This document shows positions 38,370 to 47,881 of a DNA stretch of 64,000 bases, one piece after another. Under the pieces are notes generated by a model. The model had not been told where the DNA came from, did no database searches, and was given only the letters and a program-made list of their open reading frames with translations. Position 1 is the stretch's first letter; every line of letters begins with the position of its first letter. The position numbers and the translations under genes are program-made. Source of the DNA: Marinobacter sp. SS21 (GTDB lineage Bacteria > Pseudomonadota > Gammaproteobacteria > Pseudomonadales > Oleiphilaceae); the NCBI RefSeq assembly GCF_028369065.1, contig NZ_JAQNDA010000002.1, positions 62,001 through 126,000 on the forward strand, written 5' to 3'.

Positions 38370-38893
38370 TGAACTTGAAGCACCTATTCGTGGTGTGCTC
38401 GCTGGCGATTCTGCTGGCCGCCTGCGCCTCCGCGCCGTCCCCGCCACCACCGGGTTACCTGCTGCCCAGTGCTGCCATGTCGGGGCACGGTGCCATGGCA
38501 GTTCAGGTCCGTCTGGCGGGCTATCTTGAGCAGGGCGGCCTCGTGCTGCAGCTGAGCAAGAGCGAACTGCATAGTGCCCGCCAGCATCGCTGGGCGGAAT
38601 CCTTGGCGCAGCAACTGCAGCGCGGGCTTCATGCCCACCTCGGTGAGCAGGCAGGGACAGAGAAAGGACAGCTCCTGGTCCGGCTCAGCCAGTTTCATGG
38701 CGTCCGGGACGCGCAGGGTGATCGGGCGGTGATTCGTGGCGCCTGGCAGTTCCAGGCCGCGGATGGCCCCCCCAGGCAGGGAACCATCGACTGGCACGAA
38801 CCCATAGCCACGGACGGTTATGCGGCATTGGTGGAATCCCTCGATCTGGGGTGGCGGGACGTGGCGAGGCAGATTGCCTCAGCGCTGCAGTAG
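38366..38893 (+). CDS. pqiC: PqiC-like outer-membrane lipoprotein
   Basis: A 175-residue protein with a lipobox (ILLAAC, Cys near residue 20) and a short Pro-rich linker, followed by an ABC-transport-auxiliary-type domain. PqiC is the outer-membrane end of the Pqi lipid-transport bridge. Start ATGATGA overlaps the end of pqiB, so the three genes form a tightly coupled operon. Assignment rests on lipobox plus operon position. Confidence 0.88.
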   Translation: MMNLKHLFVVCSLAILLAACASAPSPPPPGYLLPSAAMSGHGAMAVQVRLAGYLEQGGLVLQLSKSELHSARQHRWAESLAQQLQRGLHAHLGEQAGTEKGQLLVRLSQFHGVRDAQGDRAVIRGAWQFQAADGPPRQGTIDWHEPIATDGYAALVESLDLGWRDVARQIASALQ

Positions 38894-38979
38894 GGCGACG
38901 CGCTCGCCCTGCTCACCCCGCTCTCTTGTCCACAGAAACTGTGGGTAACTTTGTGTGCAACCTTCGGAGAACCCAGGGG

Positions 38980-39000
38980 AAGCCTTGTGGGGCAAGGCTT
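38980..39000. terminator. Possible terminator after pqiABC
   Basis: Perfect 8-bp stem AAGCCTTG / CAAGGCTT with a 5-nt loop, between pqiC and the ABC exporter gene. The following tract is T-rich only later (GGCTTTTAATT). Confidence 0.4.
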
Positions 39001-39165
39001 CGGGGTTGGTGGCTTTTAATTGATCGAGCCTCGCGTGGCTGTCGATAAATTGATCGAAGGGGGGCTGCGCAATGGTAACGTGGCGCTTCGAAGCGCCCAC
39101 CCCCTTCGGCCAGAACAGCTGGAGCTGCTAAGCTCACTCTGACTCCCCCAGACAAGGTTTGCTCC

Positions 39166-40968
39166 ATGCGCACCATGACCAGCGATATCACCCCCAAGCC
39201 CATCAACTGGTCGGTGCTGAAAACGCTGTTTCCCTACCTGCTGGAATTTCGCGCACGCATTGCTCTGGCGGTGGCCTGTCTGGTACTGGCGAAGCTGGCC
39301 AGCGTCGGGTTGCCGTTTATTCTCAAGTACATCGTCGATGACCTGGATGCCCAGGGCGCCAGTGAGCTGCTGACCCTGCCGCTGGGACTGTTGCTGGCCT
39401 ACGGCGTGGTGCGGTTTTCCAACGTGCTGTTCGGGGAACTGCGGGATACCCTGTTCGGCCGGGTGACCGAGCGGGCTATGCGGCGGGTGGGGCTGACGGT
39501 GTTCCGGCATTTGCATGCACTGGACCTGGATTTTCACCTTAACCGCCGCACCGGCGGGTTGTCCCGGGACATCGAGCGGGGTACCAACGGCATCAGCTTC
39601 CTGCTGCGGTTCATGGTGTTCAACATCCTGCCCACGCTGCTGGAGGTTGGTATGGTCATCGGCCTGTTGCTGTGGAACTACGATGTCTGGTTCGCGCTGA
39701 TAGTGGCGGTGTCGGTGGCGGCCTATGTGGGCTTCTCGGTGTTGGCCACCGAATGGCGGTTGGTGTTCATTCGCGAGGCCAACCAGGCGGAGTCCGCCAG
39801 CAGCACCCGAGCCATCGATAGCCTGCTCAATTACGAGACGGTGAAGTATTTTACCAATGAGGGCTTCGAGGCGGACAACTACGACCAGAACCTGGCCAGT
39901 TGGGAGCAGGCCAGGCGCAAGAATCGGCTGTCGCTGTTTGCGCTCAATGGTGGCCAATCCCTCATTATTGCCGCTGCCATGACGGCGGCCATGGTGCTGG
40001 CGGCGGTACAGGTGACCAACGGCAGGATGACCATCGGCGATTTCGTGTTGATCAATGCCTTCATGATGCAGGTGTTTATGCCGCTGAACTTTCTCGGTTT
40101 TGTATACCGGGAAATGAAAGGGGCGATGACCAATATCGAGAATATGTTCGCGCTGATGGCGGTGAGGCCGAAGGTGGCCGACAACGCAGACGCCGCCGGG
40201 CTGGCGGTGACGGCGGGTGAGATCGCGTTTCGGGACGTGCGTTTTGGCTACAACGACAGCCGTGAAATCATTCGCGGTGTGAGCTTTACCGTACCGGCGA
40301 AGCAAAAAGTGGCCATAGTCGGCAGCAGTGGGGCGGGCAAGTCGACGTTATTCAAGTTGCTGTTTCGCTTCTACGACGTCACCGGAGGCGAGATCAGCAT
40401 CGACGGTCAACCGATTCGCGATGTCAGTCAAAACTCATTACGACGCCAGATCGGTGTGGTGCCACAGGACACGGTGCTGTTCAACACCAGCATCTTCGAG
40501 AATGTCCGTTACGGACGACTCGACGCCCGCGATGACGAGGTCTGGCAGGCCATTCGCCTGGCCTACCTGGCGGATTTTATCGCTGAACTGCCGGACAAGG
40601 AGCACACCCTGGTGGGTGAGCGCGGCCTGAAGCTCTCCGGGGGGGAGAAACAGCGGGTGTCGATCGCACGGGCGTTGCTTAAGCACCCTCCGATCATGGT
40701 GTTCGACGAGGCCACCTCCTCCCTGGACAGCCGCTCGGAGAAAATCATCCTGCAGGCGATGCGTGACATCTCCCACCAACAGACCACCCTGGTGATCGCC
40801 CATCGCCTGTCAACCATCATGGATGCGGACCGGATCATCGTGCTCGACAGCGGTCAGGTTGCAGAGCAGGGCACTCATGGTGAGCTGCTGGCGTGGGGCG
40901 GGCTCTATGCCCACCTGTGGTCGGTGCAACAGCAGGAAGGCTTGGGCAGACCCGCGCCGGCGGTGTAG
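39166..40968 (+). CDS. ABC exporter, Atm1/HMT type (fused permease-ATPase)
   Basis: A 600-residue half-transporter. A six-helix membrane domain occupies about residues 20-320, with the Atm1-type loop NRRTGGLSRDIERGTNGISF near 126-145. The nucleotide-binding domain has Walker A GSSGAGKST near 386, signature LSGGEKQR near 493, Walker B IMVFDEATS near 511 and the H-loop AHRLST. Atm1-like exporters move glutathione-linked sulfur or heavy-metal conjugates. An AAGG site precedes the ATG. It is not obviously linked to its neighbours. Confidence 0.88.
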   Translation: MRTMTSDITPKPINWSVLKTLFPYLLEFRARIALAVACLVLAKLASVGLPFILKYIVDDLDAQGASELLTLPLGLLLAYGVVRFSNVLFGELRDTLFGRVTERAMRRVGLTVFRHLHALDLDFHLNRRTGGLSRDIERGTNGISFLLRFMVFNILPTLLEVGMVIGLLLWNYDVWFALIVAVSVAAYVGFSVLATEWRLVFIREANQAESASSTRAIDSLLNYETVKYFTNEGFEADNYDQNLASWEQARRKNRLSLFALNGGQSLIIAAAMTAAMVLAAVQVTNGRMTIGDFVLINAFMMQVFMPLNFLGFVYREMKGAMTNIENMFALMAVRPKVADNADAAGLAVTAGEIAFRDVRFGYNDSREIIRGVSFTVPAKQKVAIVGSSGAGKSTLFKLLFRFYDVTGGEISIDGQPIRDVSQNSLRRQIGVVPQDTVLFNTSIFENVRYGRLDARDDEVWQAIRLAYLADFIAELPDKEHTLVGERGLKLSGGEKQRVSIARALLKHPPIMVFDEATSSLDSRSEKIILQAMRDISHQQTTLVIAHRLSTIMDADRIIVLDSGQVAEQGTHGELLAWGGLYAHLWSVQQQEGLGRPAPAV

Positions 40969-40995
40969 CTCAGCGGCACCTGGCCGGATTCCGGT

Positions 40996-41547
40996 TCATT
41001 TCAGGGTCGGATAACCCTCGACGAAGACCCAGCCGGTATCCTGGGCCGGAACGTGGCAGCCCATGCAGGTGGCTTCAAAACTCTCGGAGACGTTCACCGC
41101 CGGGTTATCGGCCTTATAGAGTCCCCAGCCCCAGCCTTTGCCCCAGTGCGGCCCGTCGAAGCGGTTCTGGTTGTCCTTCACCATCACGAACCAGATCTGT
41201 GGCTCGCCCGCCCACAGTGCCGGTCCGGTGGTTTTGGTGCCGGACTCAATGCTGCGGATCTCCTTGATCAGCACGGTGCCATCGGCGAACTCGCCGGTTT
41301 CCCGGTAGGCTCGGGCCGCCTCAGGCTGGGTGTAAACGTCATGGAAGCCGGCTCCCGGCGCGTCAGCGTCATTCACCACCCAGGAACCCAGGTGGACCCA
41401 GCTGTTCCGGGCATTCGATGGAAGCGAGATGTTGCCCTCGGCATCCACGTAGTCCCGGAAGGTGGTGGTTGCCAAATCGTCCGCCAATACTGGCGTTGCG
41501 CTGAGGGCCAGCGCAGCCGACACAGCGATTGCCTTGGTTGTGGTCAT
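40996..41547 (-). CDS. Exported cytochrome P460-like c-type haem protein
   Basis: A 183-residue periplasmic protein with a signal peptide (about residues 1-22, LSATPVLA). A single haem-attachment motif CMGCH lies near residue 162 close to the C-terminus, and the body (WVHLGSWVVND, FWFVMVKD-like strand segments, KGWGWGLY) fits the beta-sandwich cytochrome P460 / c'-beta family. P460 proteins oxidise hydroxylamine to N2O or bind NO, whereas c'-beta members lack the Lys cross-link; which applies cannot be read safely. ATG 41547 follows GAGGA. Monocistronic. Confidence 0.8.
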   Translation of the reverse strand: MTTTKAIAVSAALALSATPVLADDLATTTFRDYVDAEGNISLPSNARNSWVHLGSWVVNDADAPGAGFHDVYTQPEAARAYRETGEFADGTVLIKEIRSIESGTKTTGPALWAGEPQIWFVMVKDNQNRFDGPHWGKGWGWGLYKADNPAVNVSESFEATCMGCHVPAQDTGWVFVEGYPTLK

Positions 41548-41946
41548 GGTCCGGTTCCTCTTTTTGGATGTTGTTGAACTGCTTGCTCCGGTTGTTTCTG
41601 GCGTCCGTTGTTTTATCGGCGCGAGTTGACAGTGTAGTACGCGATTGAGGCAATAGGTCTCAACAATGGCTTCGCTCTGGCCAGGGTATTCCATTGCTAT
41701 ACCGGTCATTCGCCGTTGCAGTGGAGCAAGCCTGGAGGATCAATAACGCAGGAGCGACGCTGCGGAAACCGCAGGTCCATCTCAAGCTATGCCTTTAGCG
41801 TATGGCTCATATCGAAACTGTGTCATTGTTGGTATTTCTAGCCGGTGGTAGTTTGAAGCCTTTGGTGGGTGCGCTCTAACCACTGTCCAAACCCAATCGG
41901 ACGATGAGTGCGCCCAGGAGGCTGAGAACCAAGGGTGAACGCAGCG
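41548..41946. other. Divergent intergenic region, no gene seen
   Basis: About 400 nt between the P460 gene and an acyl-CoA ligase gene, holding both promoters. No repeats or RNA structures recognised. Confidence 0.4.
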
Positions 41947-43509
41947 ATGTCAACGAAAACAACACCAGCGATTTCCATGGCCTGTTTGCTGCAACGGGCT
42001 GCGGAAACCTGGCCGGATAGCCCCGCCGTGAGTTATGACGGCGAGACCTTCAGTTGGCGGGCAACCCATGACCGCTGTCGGCGCATGGCCTCGGCCCTGG
42101 TCGGGCTTGGGGTGTCCGCGGGTGATCGGGTGGCCTACCTGGGCTTTAACTCGCACTGGTGTTTTGAGTTGTTTTTTGCCTCCCCGATGGCGGGCGCCAT
42201 TTTCGTTCCCGTTAACTTTCGCCTTGCCGTTGGTGAGATGGTGGCCTGCCTCGAAGATGCCGAGCCGACTGTGTTGGTGGTGGATCAGCACCACCTGGGG
42301 CAAGCGGCGGCCATCGCTGAGGCCTGTCCCTGGCTAGAGACGTTGGTGTATGCCGGCACAGAGATGGGGCCGGAGGGTATGACTGGTTACGACCGGTTGT
42401 TGGCGGGGGCGGTGGACCGGGAGCCAGTCGCCAGCGGTGATGACGATACCCTGGTGATCTTCTACACCGGTGGGACCACCGGGCGTTCCAAGGGTGTGAT
42501 GCTCAGCCATATCAACCTGTTCAGCAATGCGCTCGGCGGGATTCCCCGGTATTGCATGGTCGAGCGGGAAACCCATCTGCTGGCCAACCCCATGTTCCAT
42601 ACCGCGGCGGGATCGCGGGTTTATATGGCCGCGATGACCGGCACTCACTCGGTGATTCTGTCCCGCTTTGACGTGATGGAGCTGATGCATGCGGTGGAGC
42701 GTTATCGCATCAACACTATGCAGATTGTGCCGACCATGCTGCAAATGATCCTCGATCACCCCAAGTTCAGTGAGCTGGACTTCTCCAGCCTGCGCTTGAT
42801 TACCTACGGCGCCGCGCCGATGCCGGTGGCGCTGCTGGAACGGGCATTATCGTTTCTCCCCGGGGTATCGTTTGCCCAGTCTTACGGCATGACCGAAGCC
42901 TCGCCGGTGGTGACCGTGCTGGATGGCGACGATCATTCGCTGGAAGTCAGCCGACTCGCCCGGTTGGAGTCGGTGGGACGCAGCATCACCCACAACCATG
43001 TGCGGATCGTGGATGCTTGCCGGCGGACCTTGCCGACGGGTGAGGTTGGCGAGATTGCCGTGAAGGGGGCAAGTATCATGAAGGGTTACTGGCGTGCCCC
43101 CGAACTCACCGAGGCGGTGTTGCAGGATGGCTGGTACTACACCGGCGACAGCGGTTATCTGGACGCCGACGGCTACCTGTTCCTCGCCGGCAGAATCAAG
43201 GACATGATCGTCAGCGGCGGTGAGAACGTCTATCCCATCGAGATCGAGAACCTGCTTTCCCGTCACCCGGATATCCAGGAGTGCGCGGTCATCGGCGTGC
43301 CCCACGACAAATGGGGTGAATCGGTTCATGCGGTGGTCCGGTTGACGGAGCCCGGCCTCGCGACTGAGCGCGATATCATCAGCTACTGCCGCGAACGCAT
43401 CGCCCACTACAAATGTCCGACCGGCGTGACCTTTGTAACGCAACCGTTGCCGGTTTCAACGATCAACAAGCTCTTGAAATCCGAGGTCCGGAAAATGATC
43501 CTGCTGTAG
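41947..43509 (+). CDS. AMP-forming acyl-CoA ligase (medium/short-chain type)
   Basis: A 520-residue adenylate-forming enzyme. ATP loop FYTGGTTGRSKGVMLSH lies near residues 170-186, then SYGMTEASPVVTV, YYTGDSGYLDADGYLFLAGR, and KDMIVSGGENVYPIEIE. The C-terminal catalytic Lys lies in VSTINKLLKSEVRK, where the family usually has T-x-x-GK; Lys is kept but the preceding Gly is Asn. Length and build also fit DmdB-type methylmercaptopropionate-CoA ligases, an untested possibility. ATG 41947 is chosen over GTG 41935. It precedes the TRAP operon but is separated from it by an AT-rich gap. Confidence 0.85.
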   Translation: MSTKTTPAISMACLLQRAAETWPDSPAVSYDGETFSWRATHDRCRRMASALVGLGVSAGDRVAYLGFNSHWCFELFFASPMAGAIFVPVNFRLAVGEMVACLEDAEPTVLVVDQHHLGQAAAIAEACPWLETLVYAGTEMGPEGMTGYDRLLAGAVDREPVASGDDDTLVIFYTGGTTGRSKGVMLSHINLFSNALGGIPRYCMVERETHLLANPMFHTAAGSRVYMAAMTGTHSVILSRFDVMELMHAVERYRINTMQIVPTMLQMILDHPKFSELDFSSLRLITYGAAPMPVALLERALSFLPGVSFAQSYGMTEASPVVTVLDGDDHSLEVSRLARLESVGRSITHNHVRIVDACRRTLPTGEVGEIAVKGASIMKGYWRAPELTEAVLQDGWYYTGDSGYLDADGYLFLAGRIKDMIVSGGENVYPIEIENLLSRHPDIQECAVIGVPHDKWGESVHAVVRLTEPGLATERDIISYCRERIAHYKCPTGVTFVTQPLPVSTINKLLKSEVRKMILL

Positions 43510-43935
43510 GTGTGGTTTCGCCAGATTTTTCTAATCTACGGCGTTATTTTATTTGCGTTGTTTGTATTGCTGTTGGGGTTTTATCTGTTATCTGAAATCC
43601 CTTTTTTGTTATGTCTATTCCCCTTTTGTCTTATTGATCAATAATAAATATCAATCCTTAGGTTTTGTATTTAAAAAGTAAATTAAAACAAATTGTTATG
43701 GCTTTAATTGTTCGCCATTTCAAGCGATATAAAATCGGTATGGCGGCGATAAAATAATGGTTTGTTTTCGAATTTGATTGTTGTTGACCATGCTCTATAG
43801 GCAAGGGTAGCTTGATAAAGCTGCCTATGTAACTCATTGCCAGATTGCTGCTTGATCAACATTAAAAGAACTGTTCAGAGACCGTTCTGAATGAATCGGA
43901 CCGTTTGGCTACAACAACAAGATCGGGAGAGTTCC
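43510..43935. other. AT-rich intergenic island before the TRAP operon
   Basis: About 425 nt without a gene. Positions 43540-43800 are strikingly AT-rich, with T/A runs such as TTATTTTATTTG and AATTAAAACAAATT, against a GC-rich genome. It must contain the TRAP-operon promoter and may be a nucleoid-protein binding region. Confidence 0.6.
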
Positions 43936-45138
43936 ATGCCCTTTAGCTTAAAGAATCGTTCAACGACGAATACAACGAAGAATACAACGAAGAGTTCAAA
44001 GAAATTGCGCCAACCCCTGACCGCGACGCTTTGCTCCGCCGCCCTCGCGCTGGGCATCAGTGCCCCGGTCAGCGCCGCCGAGACCGAACTACCGAGTACC
44101 ATGACCTGGTCCTCCTACGACGTGGGCTCCGCGGGCTACGCGGAGGCGTCGGCGATCGCGGATGCCTTCGGCAAGAAGTATGGCACCCGGATTCGCATTC
44201 AACCATCCGGGTCTGCCATCGGCCGATTGCAACCGCTGCTCAGCGGCCGGGCCGACGTTGGCTTTCTGGCCACAGAAACGTTCTTTGCCGCCGAAGGCGT
44301 CCATGATTTTTCCACCCGTCGCTGGGGGCCGCAGGACCTGCGGGCCATTGCCGGCCGGCCGTCGTCAATTGGCATCTTCACGGCGGCGGACGCCAACATC
44401 AAGACAATGGCGGATCTTAAGGGGCGTCGCTTTGCCTACGTGGCCGGAAACCCCTCCATCAACGTCAAGTGCGATGCCTTCCTGGCGTTTGCCGGTCTGA
44501 CCCGCGACGACCTGGAGGCGGTGATGTTTCCCACCTACGCCAGTGCCATGAGTTCCCTGGCCCGCAACGAAGCCGATGCGTCCTGTACCACCACCACGCC
44601 GAGCCACGTCTACGAGCTGGCCGAGTCCCCCCGCGGCATCCGCTGGCTGGAGATGGATCCCAACGACACCGAAGCCTGGGACAAGCTCAACAAGGTTGCC
44701 CCCTTCCTGGCCCCCTATGAGGAAACCGTCGGCGCGGGTATCAGTGAGGCCGATCCGGTCAACATCGTGGCCTACCGCTACCCGGTGTTGGCGGTGCGCG
44801 CCGATGCCAGTGCCGACGAAGTTTACAGCATGCTCAAGGCCCTGGATGAAACCTATCCCATGTACAAGGATGCGACCGCGGTTATGCCGCGCTGGAACAT
44901 CAACCTCTCGGGGGTGCCCTCCATCGACGTGCCGTTTCATGATGGCGCCATCCGTTACCTGGAAGAAAAGGGTATTTGGACCGAGGATCTGCAGGCCTGG
45001 AACGACCAACGCACGGAACGTCTGAACGCCTTGCTGCAGGCCTGGCCGCAAGCGGTGACGGCAAGCGAAGGCAAGAGTGATGACGAGTTCGCCCGAATCT
45101 GGGAACACCATCGCCAACAGGCACTGAATTCCCTCTAA
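43936..45138 (+). CDS. TAXI-family TRAP transporter solute-binding protein
   Basis: A 400-residue periplasmic receptor. An unusually long, Thr/Lys/Asn-rich N-region (about 1-25, encoded by repeated ACAACGAAGA units) precedes the signal hydrophobic core, with cleavage near residue 47 (APVSAAE). The mature start MTWSSYDVGSAGYAEASAIA and the segment IRIQPSGSAIGRLQPLLSGR match the TAXI receptor type. It delivers a carboxylate to the permease encoded next. ATG 43936 follows GGGAGAG. Substrate unknown; the CoA-transferase downstream suggests an organic acid. Confidence 0.9.
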   Translation: MPFSLKNRSTTNTTKNTTKSSKKLRQPLTATLCSAALALGISAPVSAAETELPSTMTWSSYDVGSAGYAEASAIADAFGKKYGTRIRIQPSGSAIGRLQPLLSGRADVGFLATETFFAAEGVHDFSTRRWGPQDLRAIAGRPSSIGIFTAADANIKTMADLKGRRFAYVAGNPSINVKCDAFLAFAGLTRDDLEAVMFPTYASAMSSLARNEADASCTTTTPSHVYELAESPRGIRWLEMDPNDTEAWDKLNKVAPFLAPYEETVGAGISEADPVNIVAYRYPVLAVRADASADEVYSMLKALDETYPMYKDATAVMPRWNINLSGVPSIDVPFHDGAIRYLEEKGIWTEDLQAWNDQRTERLNALLQAWPQAVTASEGKSDDEFARIWEHHRQQALNSL

Positions 45139-45219
45139 CCGGCGATTGCCAACACCGAGCCAGGCGGCGGGGCGCCACGCCACCGTCGCCGCTCAGCCAA
45201 ATCCGGAGTGATGCGAATC

Positions 45220-47184
45220 ATGACTTCCCAATCGGGCGCTGATGCCCCGTCTCAGACAACAAACCGCGAAGGCTCAGGGAAGGGGCGACTCAGCGGCAGT
45301 GGCTACTGGGTCGTGCTGACGCTTGGCGCACTCGGCCTGCTGATGGCCGTCAATCAGACCTTTAACCTTAAGCTGCTGGGCTTCGAGCCGCTGGGTAATT
45401 CCTATCTGTACTACCTGATCGGGCTGTTTCTGGCGGCGGCATTTCTGTGTTTCCCGGCCTGGTCCGGCGCCCGCCAGCGGATCGCCTGGTACGACTGGGG
45501 GCTGGCCGCGCTGGCGCTGGTCGCCTGCGGTTATCTGGGGTACCACGGTCTGACCATGATCAATATGGGCTGGGAGTTCGAGGCCCCAACGGAGGCGACG
45601 GTGTTCTCCGGCATCCTGTTGGCGCTGGTGCTGGAGGGGGTTCGCCGCTGCGGCGGATGGCCACTGCTGGGTGTCTCGCTGTTCTTTGGCAGCTACCCGC
45701 TGTACGCAGACAGCATGCCCGGATTCTTGTGGGGTAACGAGTATGCGTTACCGGAGCTGATCCGGGCCCATGTCATCGGCGTTGAGAGCATCATCGGCAT
45801 CCCCATGCAGGTGGTGGCGCAACTGGTGATCGGATTCGTGGTGTTCGGTGCGGCACTGACCATCACCGGCGGCGGCGATTTCTTCATGAAGTTCGCCACT
45901 GCCCTGATGGGGCGCAGCCGTGGCGGCCCAGCCAAGGTGTCGGTGATGTCCAGCGGTATCCTGGGCAGCCTGTCGGGCAGCGTGATTTCCAATATCCTCA
46001 CCACCGGGCCCATCACCATCCCCACCATGAAGAAAACCGGTTATCCCGCCCACTATGCCGGGGCGGTGGAGGCCTGCGCCTCCACTGGGGGTACGCTGAT
46101 GCCGCCGGTGATGGGGGCGGTGGCCTTCATCATGGCGTCTTTCCTCGGGGTCGCCTATGCGGAGATCATGATCGCCGCCTTCCTGCCGGCACTGCTGTTC
46201 TACCTGGCGCTGCTGTTCCAGGTGGATAATTACGCCGCCCGTCGTGGCCTCAAGGGCCTGCCGGAGTCGGAGATTCCGTCCCTCAGGGAGACCCTGAAAG
46301 AAGGCTGGCCGTACCTGTTTTCGCTGCTGATGCTGATCTACATGCTGTTGGTGATGCGACTGGAAGCCTACGCGCCTTACTATGCCTCGCTGGTGTTGTT
46401 GGGGGTGGCGCTGTTCAAGCGTGACTATCGGCTCAATCTGACCCGGGCGAAGGCCTTCATCACGGATCTGACCACCAACGTGGCCAATCTGGTGGCCATT
46501 CTGGCAGGCATTGGCCTGGTGGTTGGCGGTCTGTCCTATACCGGGGTGGCGGGGGCCTTTTCCCGCGAACTGCTGTTGTATGCGGACGGCAGTGTTCCGC
46601 TGATGCTGGCGGCGGGCGCGGTCACCAGCTTCATTCTGGGCATGGGGATGACGGTCAGCGCCTGCTACATCTTCCTGTCCATTCTGCTCGCGCCGGCGCT
46701 GGTGAATGCCGGGCTGAATCCTCTGGCCAGCCACCTGTTCATACTGTACTGGGGCATGCTGTCCTATATCACGCCACCGGTGTCGCTGGCGGCTATCACT
46801 GCGGCAGGGGTTGCCGGTGCCAATGCCACTCGCACCGGGCTGTACGCCATGCGGCTGGGGGGTATCCTGTTCATCCTGCCGTTCCTGTTCGTGTTGAATC
46901 CGTCGCTGATCTTGCAGGGTGAACTCTCCAATATCCTGTTGTCGACGGTGACCGCCATTACCGCCATCTGGCTGATTGCCTCGGCCATGGAGGGCTATTT
47001 GTACCGGATTGGCAGCATCGCACTGCCGTTGCGGGTGCTGGCGCTGATTGCCGGCGGCTTGATGATCTATCCGGATGCGGTGTCGGACGCGGTTGGCCTG
47101 CTGGTCATTGCGTTGATGTACCTGGGTAAGCGTTTGTTGAACTCGCCCGCGCTGGCAGTGCCGGCCTCTGACCATAGGGCGTGA
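45220..47184 (+). CDS. TRAP transporter fused permease (DctQ-DctM)
   Basis: A 654-residue inner-membrane protein with about 16 hydrophobic segments: a small DctQ-like N-terminal part and a large DctM part. The fused-permease signature is clear: GSLSGSVISNILTTGPITIP, followed by KKTGYPAHYAGAVEACASTGG near residues 250-290, and a second conserved repeat near 475-530 (GMGMTVSACYIFLSILLAPA). Fused permeases normally pair with TAXI receptors, as here. The exact start is unsure: GTG 45208, ATG 45211 and ATG 45220 are in frame; spacing from GGAG favours 45220. Confidence 0.92.
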   Translation: MTSQSGADAPSQTTNREGSGKGRLSGSGYWVVLTLGALGLLMAVNQTFNLKLLGFEPLGNSYLYYLIGLFLAAAFLCFPAWSGARQRIAWYDWGLAALALVACGYLGYHGLTMINMGWEFEAPTEATVFSGILLALVLEGVRRCGGWPLLGVSLFFGSYPLYADSMPGFLWGNEYALPELIRAHVIGVESIIGIPMQVVAQLVIGFVVFGAALTITGGGDFFMKFATALMGRSRGGPAKVSVMSSGILGSLSGSVISNILTTGPITIPTMKKTGYPAHYAGAVEACASTGGTLMPPVMGAVAFIMASFLGVAYAEIMIAAFLPALLFYLALLFQVDNYAARRGLKGLPESEIPSLRETLKEGWPYLFSLLMLIYMLLVMRLEAYAPYYASLVLLGVALFKRDYRLNLTRAKAFITDLTTNVANLVAILAGIGLVVGGLSYTGVAGAFSRELLLYADGSVPLMLAAGAVTSFILGMGMTVSACYIFLSILLAPALVNAGLNPLASHLFILYWGMLSYITPPVSLAAITAAGVAGANATRTGLYAMRLGGILFILPFLFVLNPSLILQGELSNILLSTVTAITAIWLIASAMEGYLYRIGSIALPLRVLALIAGGLMIYPDAVSDAVGLLVIALMYLGKRLLNSPALAVPASDHRA

Positions 47185-47200
47185 ACGAAGGAACTTGACC

Positions 47201-47881
47201 ATGATTGATAAACGAATGGCGTCCTGCCGGGAAGCGGTTGCCGACATTCCGAATGGCGCACGGGTGATGATCGGGGGCTTTGGCAGCTCCGGTATTCCGC
47301 TGCGGCTGATTGAGGCGCTGCGGCAGCATGGCGCTGGCGACCTCACCATCATTTCCAACAACGCCGGCGTCGCGGAGGAAGGCATTGCGTCCCTGCTCCG
47401 GGACGGCCTGGTTCGCAAGATCGTGTGCTCCTTTCCCCGCTCGGCCGGTTCAGTGTGGTTCGAGAAACGCTACCAGGAGCAGTCGGTGGAACTGGAGTTG
47501 GTGCCTCAGGGCACCCTCAGCGAGCGTATCCGCATTGCCGGGGCCGGCATCGGCGGTTTCCTGACCCCCACCGGCTATGGAACCCGGCTCGCCGAGGGCA
47601 AGGAGACCCGGGTGATTGACGGCAAGGGCTACGTCCTGGAGATGCCGCTGCATGCGGATTACGCCTTGGTGCGGGCGGCTCAGGCCGATCCCTGGGGCAA
47701 CCTGATTTACGACACCGCCGGCAGAAACTTCAATCCCATGATGGCGATGGCGGCCCAAGTCACCATTGCCGAGGTCGATACCGTGCGGGCGTTAGGTGAA
47801 CTGAACGCCGAGCAGGTGGTGACCCCGGGCATTTTCGTCAATCGTGTGGTGGCACAGGAGCGTCAGCATGTTGCGGCTTAA
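47201..47881 (+). CDS. 3-oxoadipate-type CoA-transferase, alpha subunit
   Basis: A 226-residue subunit of a class I CoA-transferase. CoA-binding VMIGGFGSSGIP lies near residues 22-33, then LTIISNNAG, VRKIVCSFPRS and LAEGKETRVIDGKGYVLEMP, which closely follow PcaI (3-oxoadipate:succinyl-CoA transferase). No other protocatechuate-pathway gene is in the window, so the real acid may be the one imported by the TRAP system upstream. ATG 47201 has GAAGGA at good spacing. It overlaps the beta subunit by 14 nt. Confidence 0.9.
   Translation: MIDKRMASCREAVADIPNGARVMIGGFGSSGIPLRLIEALRQHGAGDLTIISNNAGVAEEGIASLLRDGLVRKIVCSFPRSAGSVWFEKRYQEQSVELELVPQGTLSERIRIAGAGIGGFLTPTGYGTRLAEGKETRVIDGKGYVLEMPLHADYALVRAAQADPWGNLIYDTAGRNFNPMMAMAAQVTIAEVDTVRALGELNAEQVVTPGIFVNRVVAQERQHVAA

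Noticed and set aside
45748..47418. 556-codon minus-strand frame opposite the TRAP permease
   Set aside because: Gln/Arg/His-rich shadow translation without a start context.
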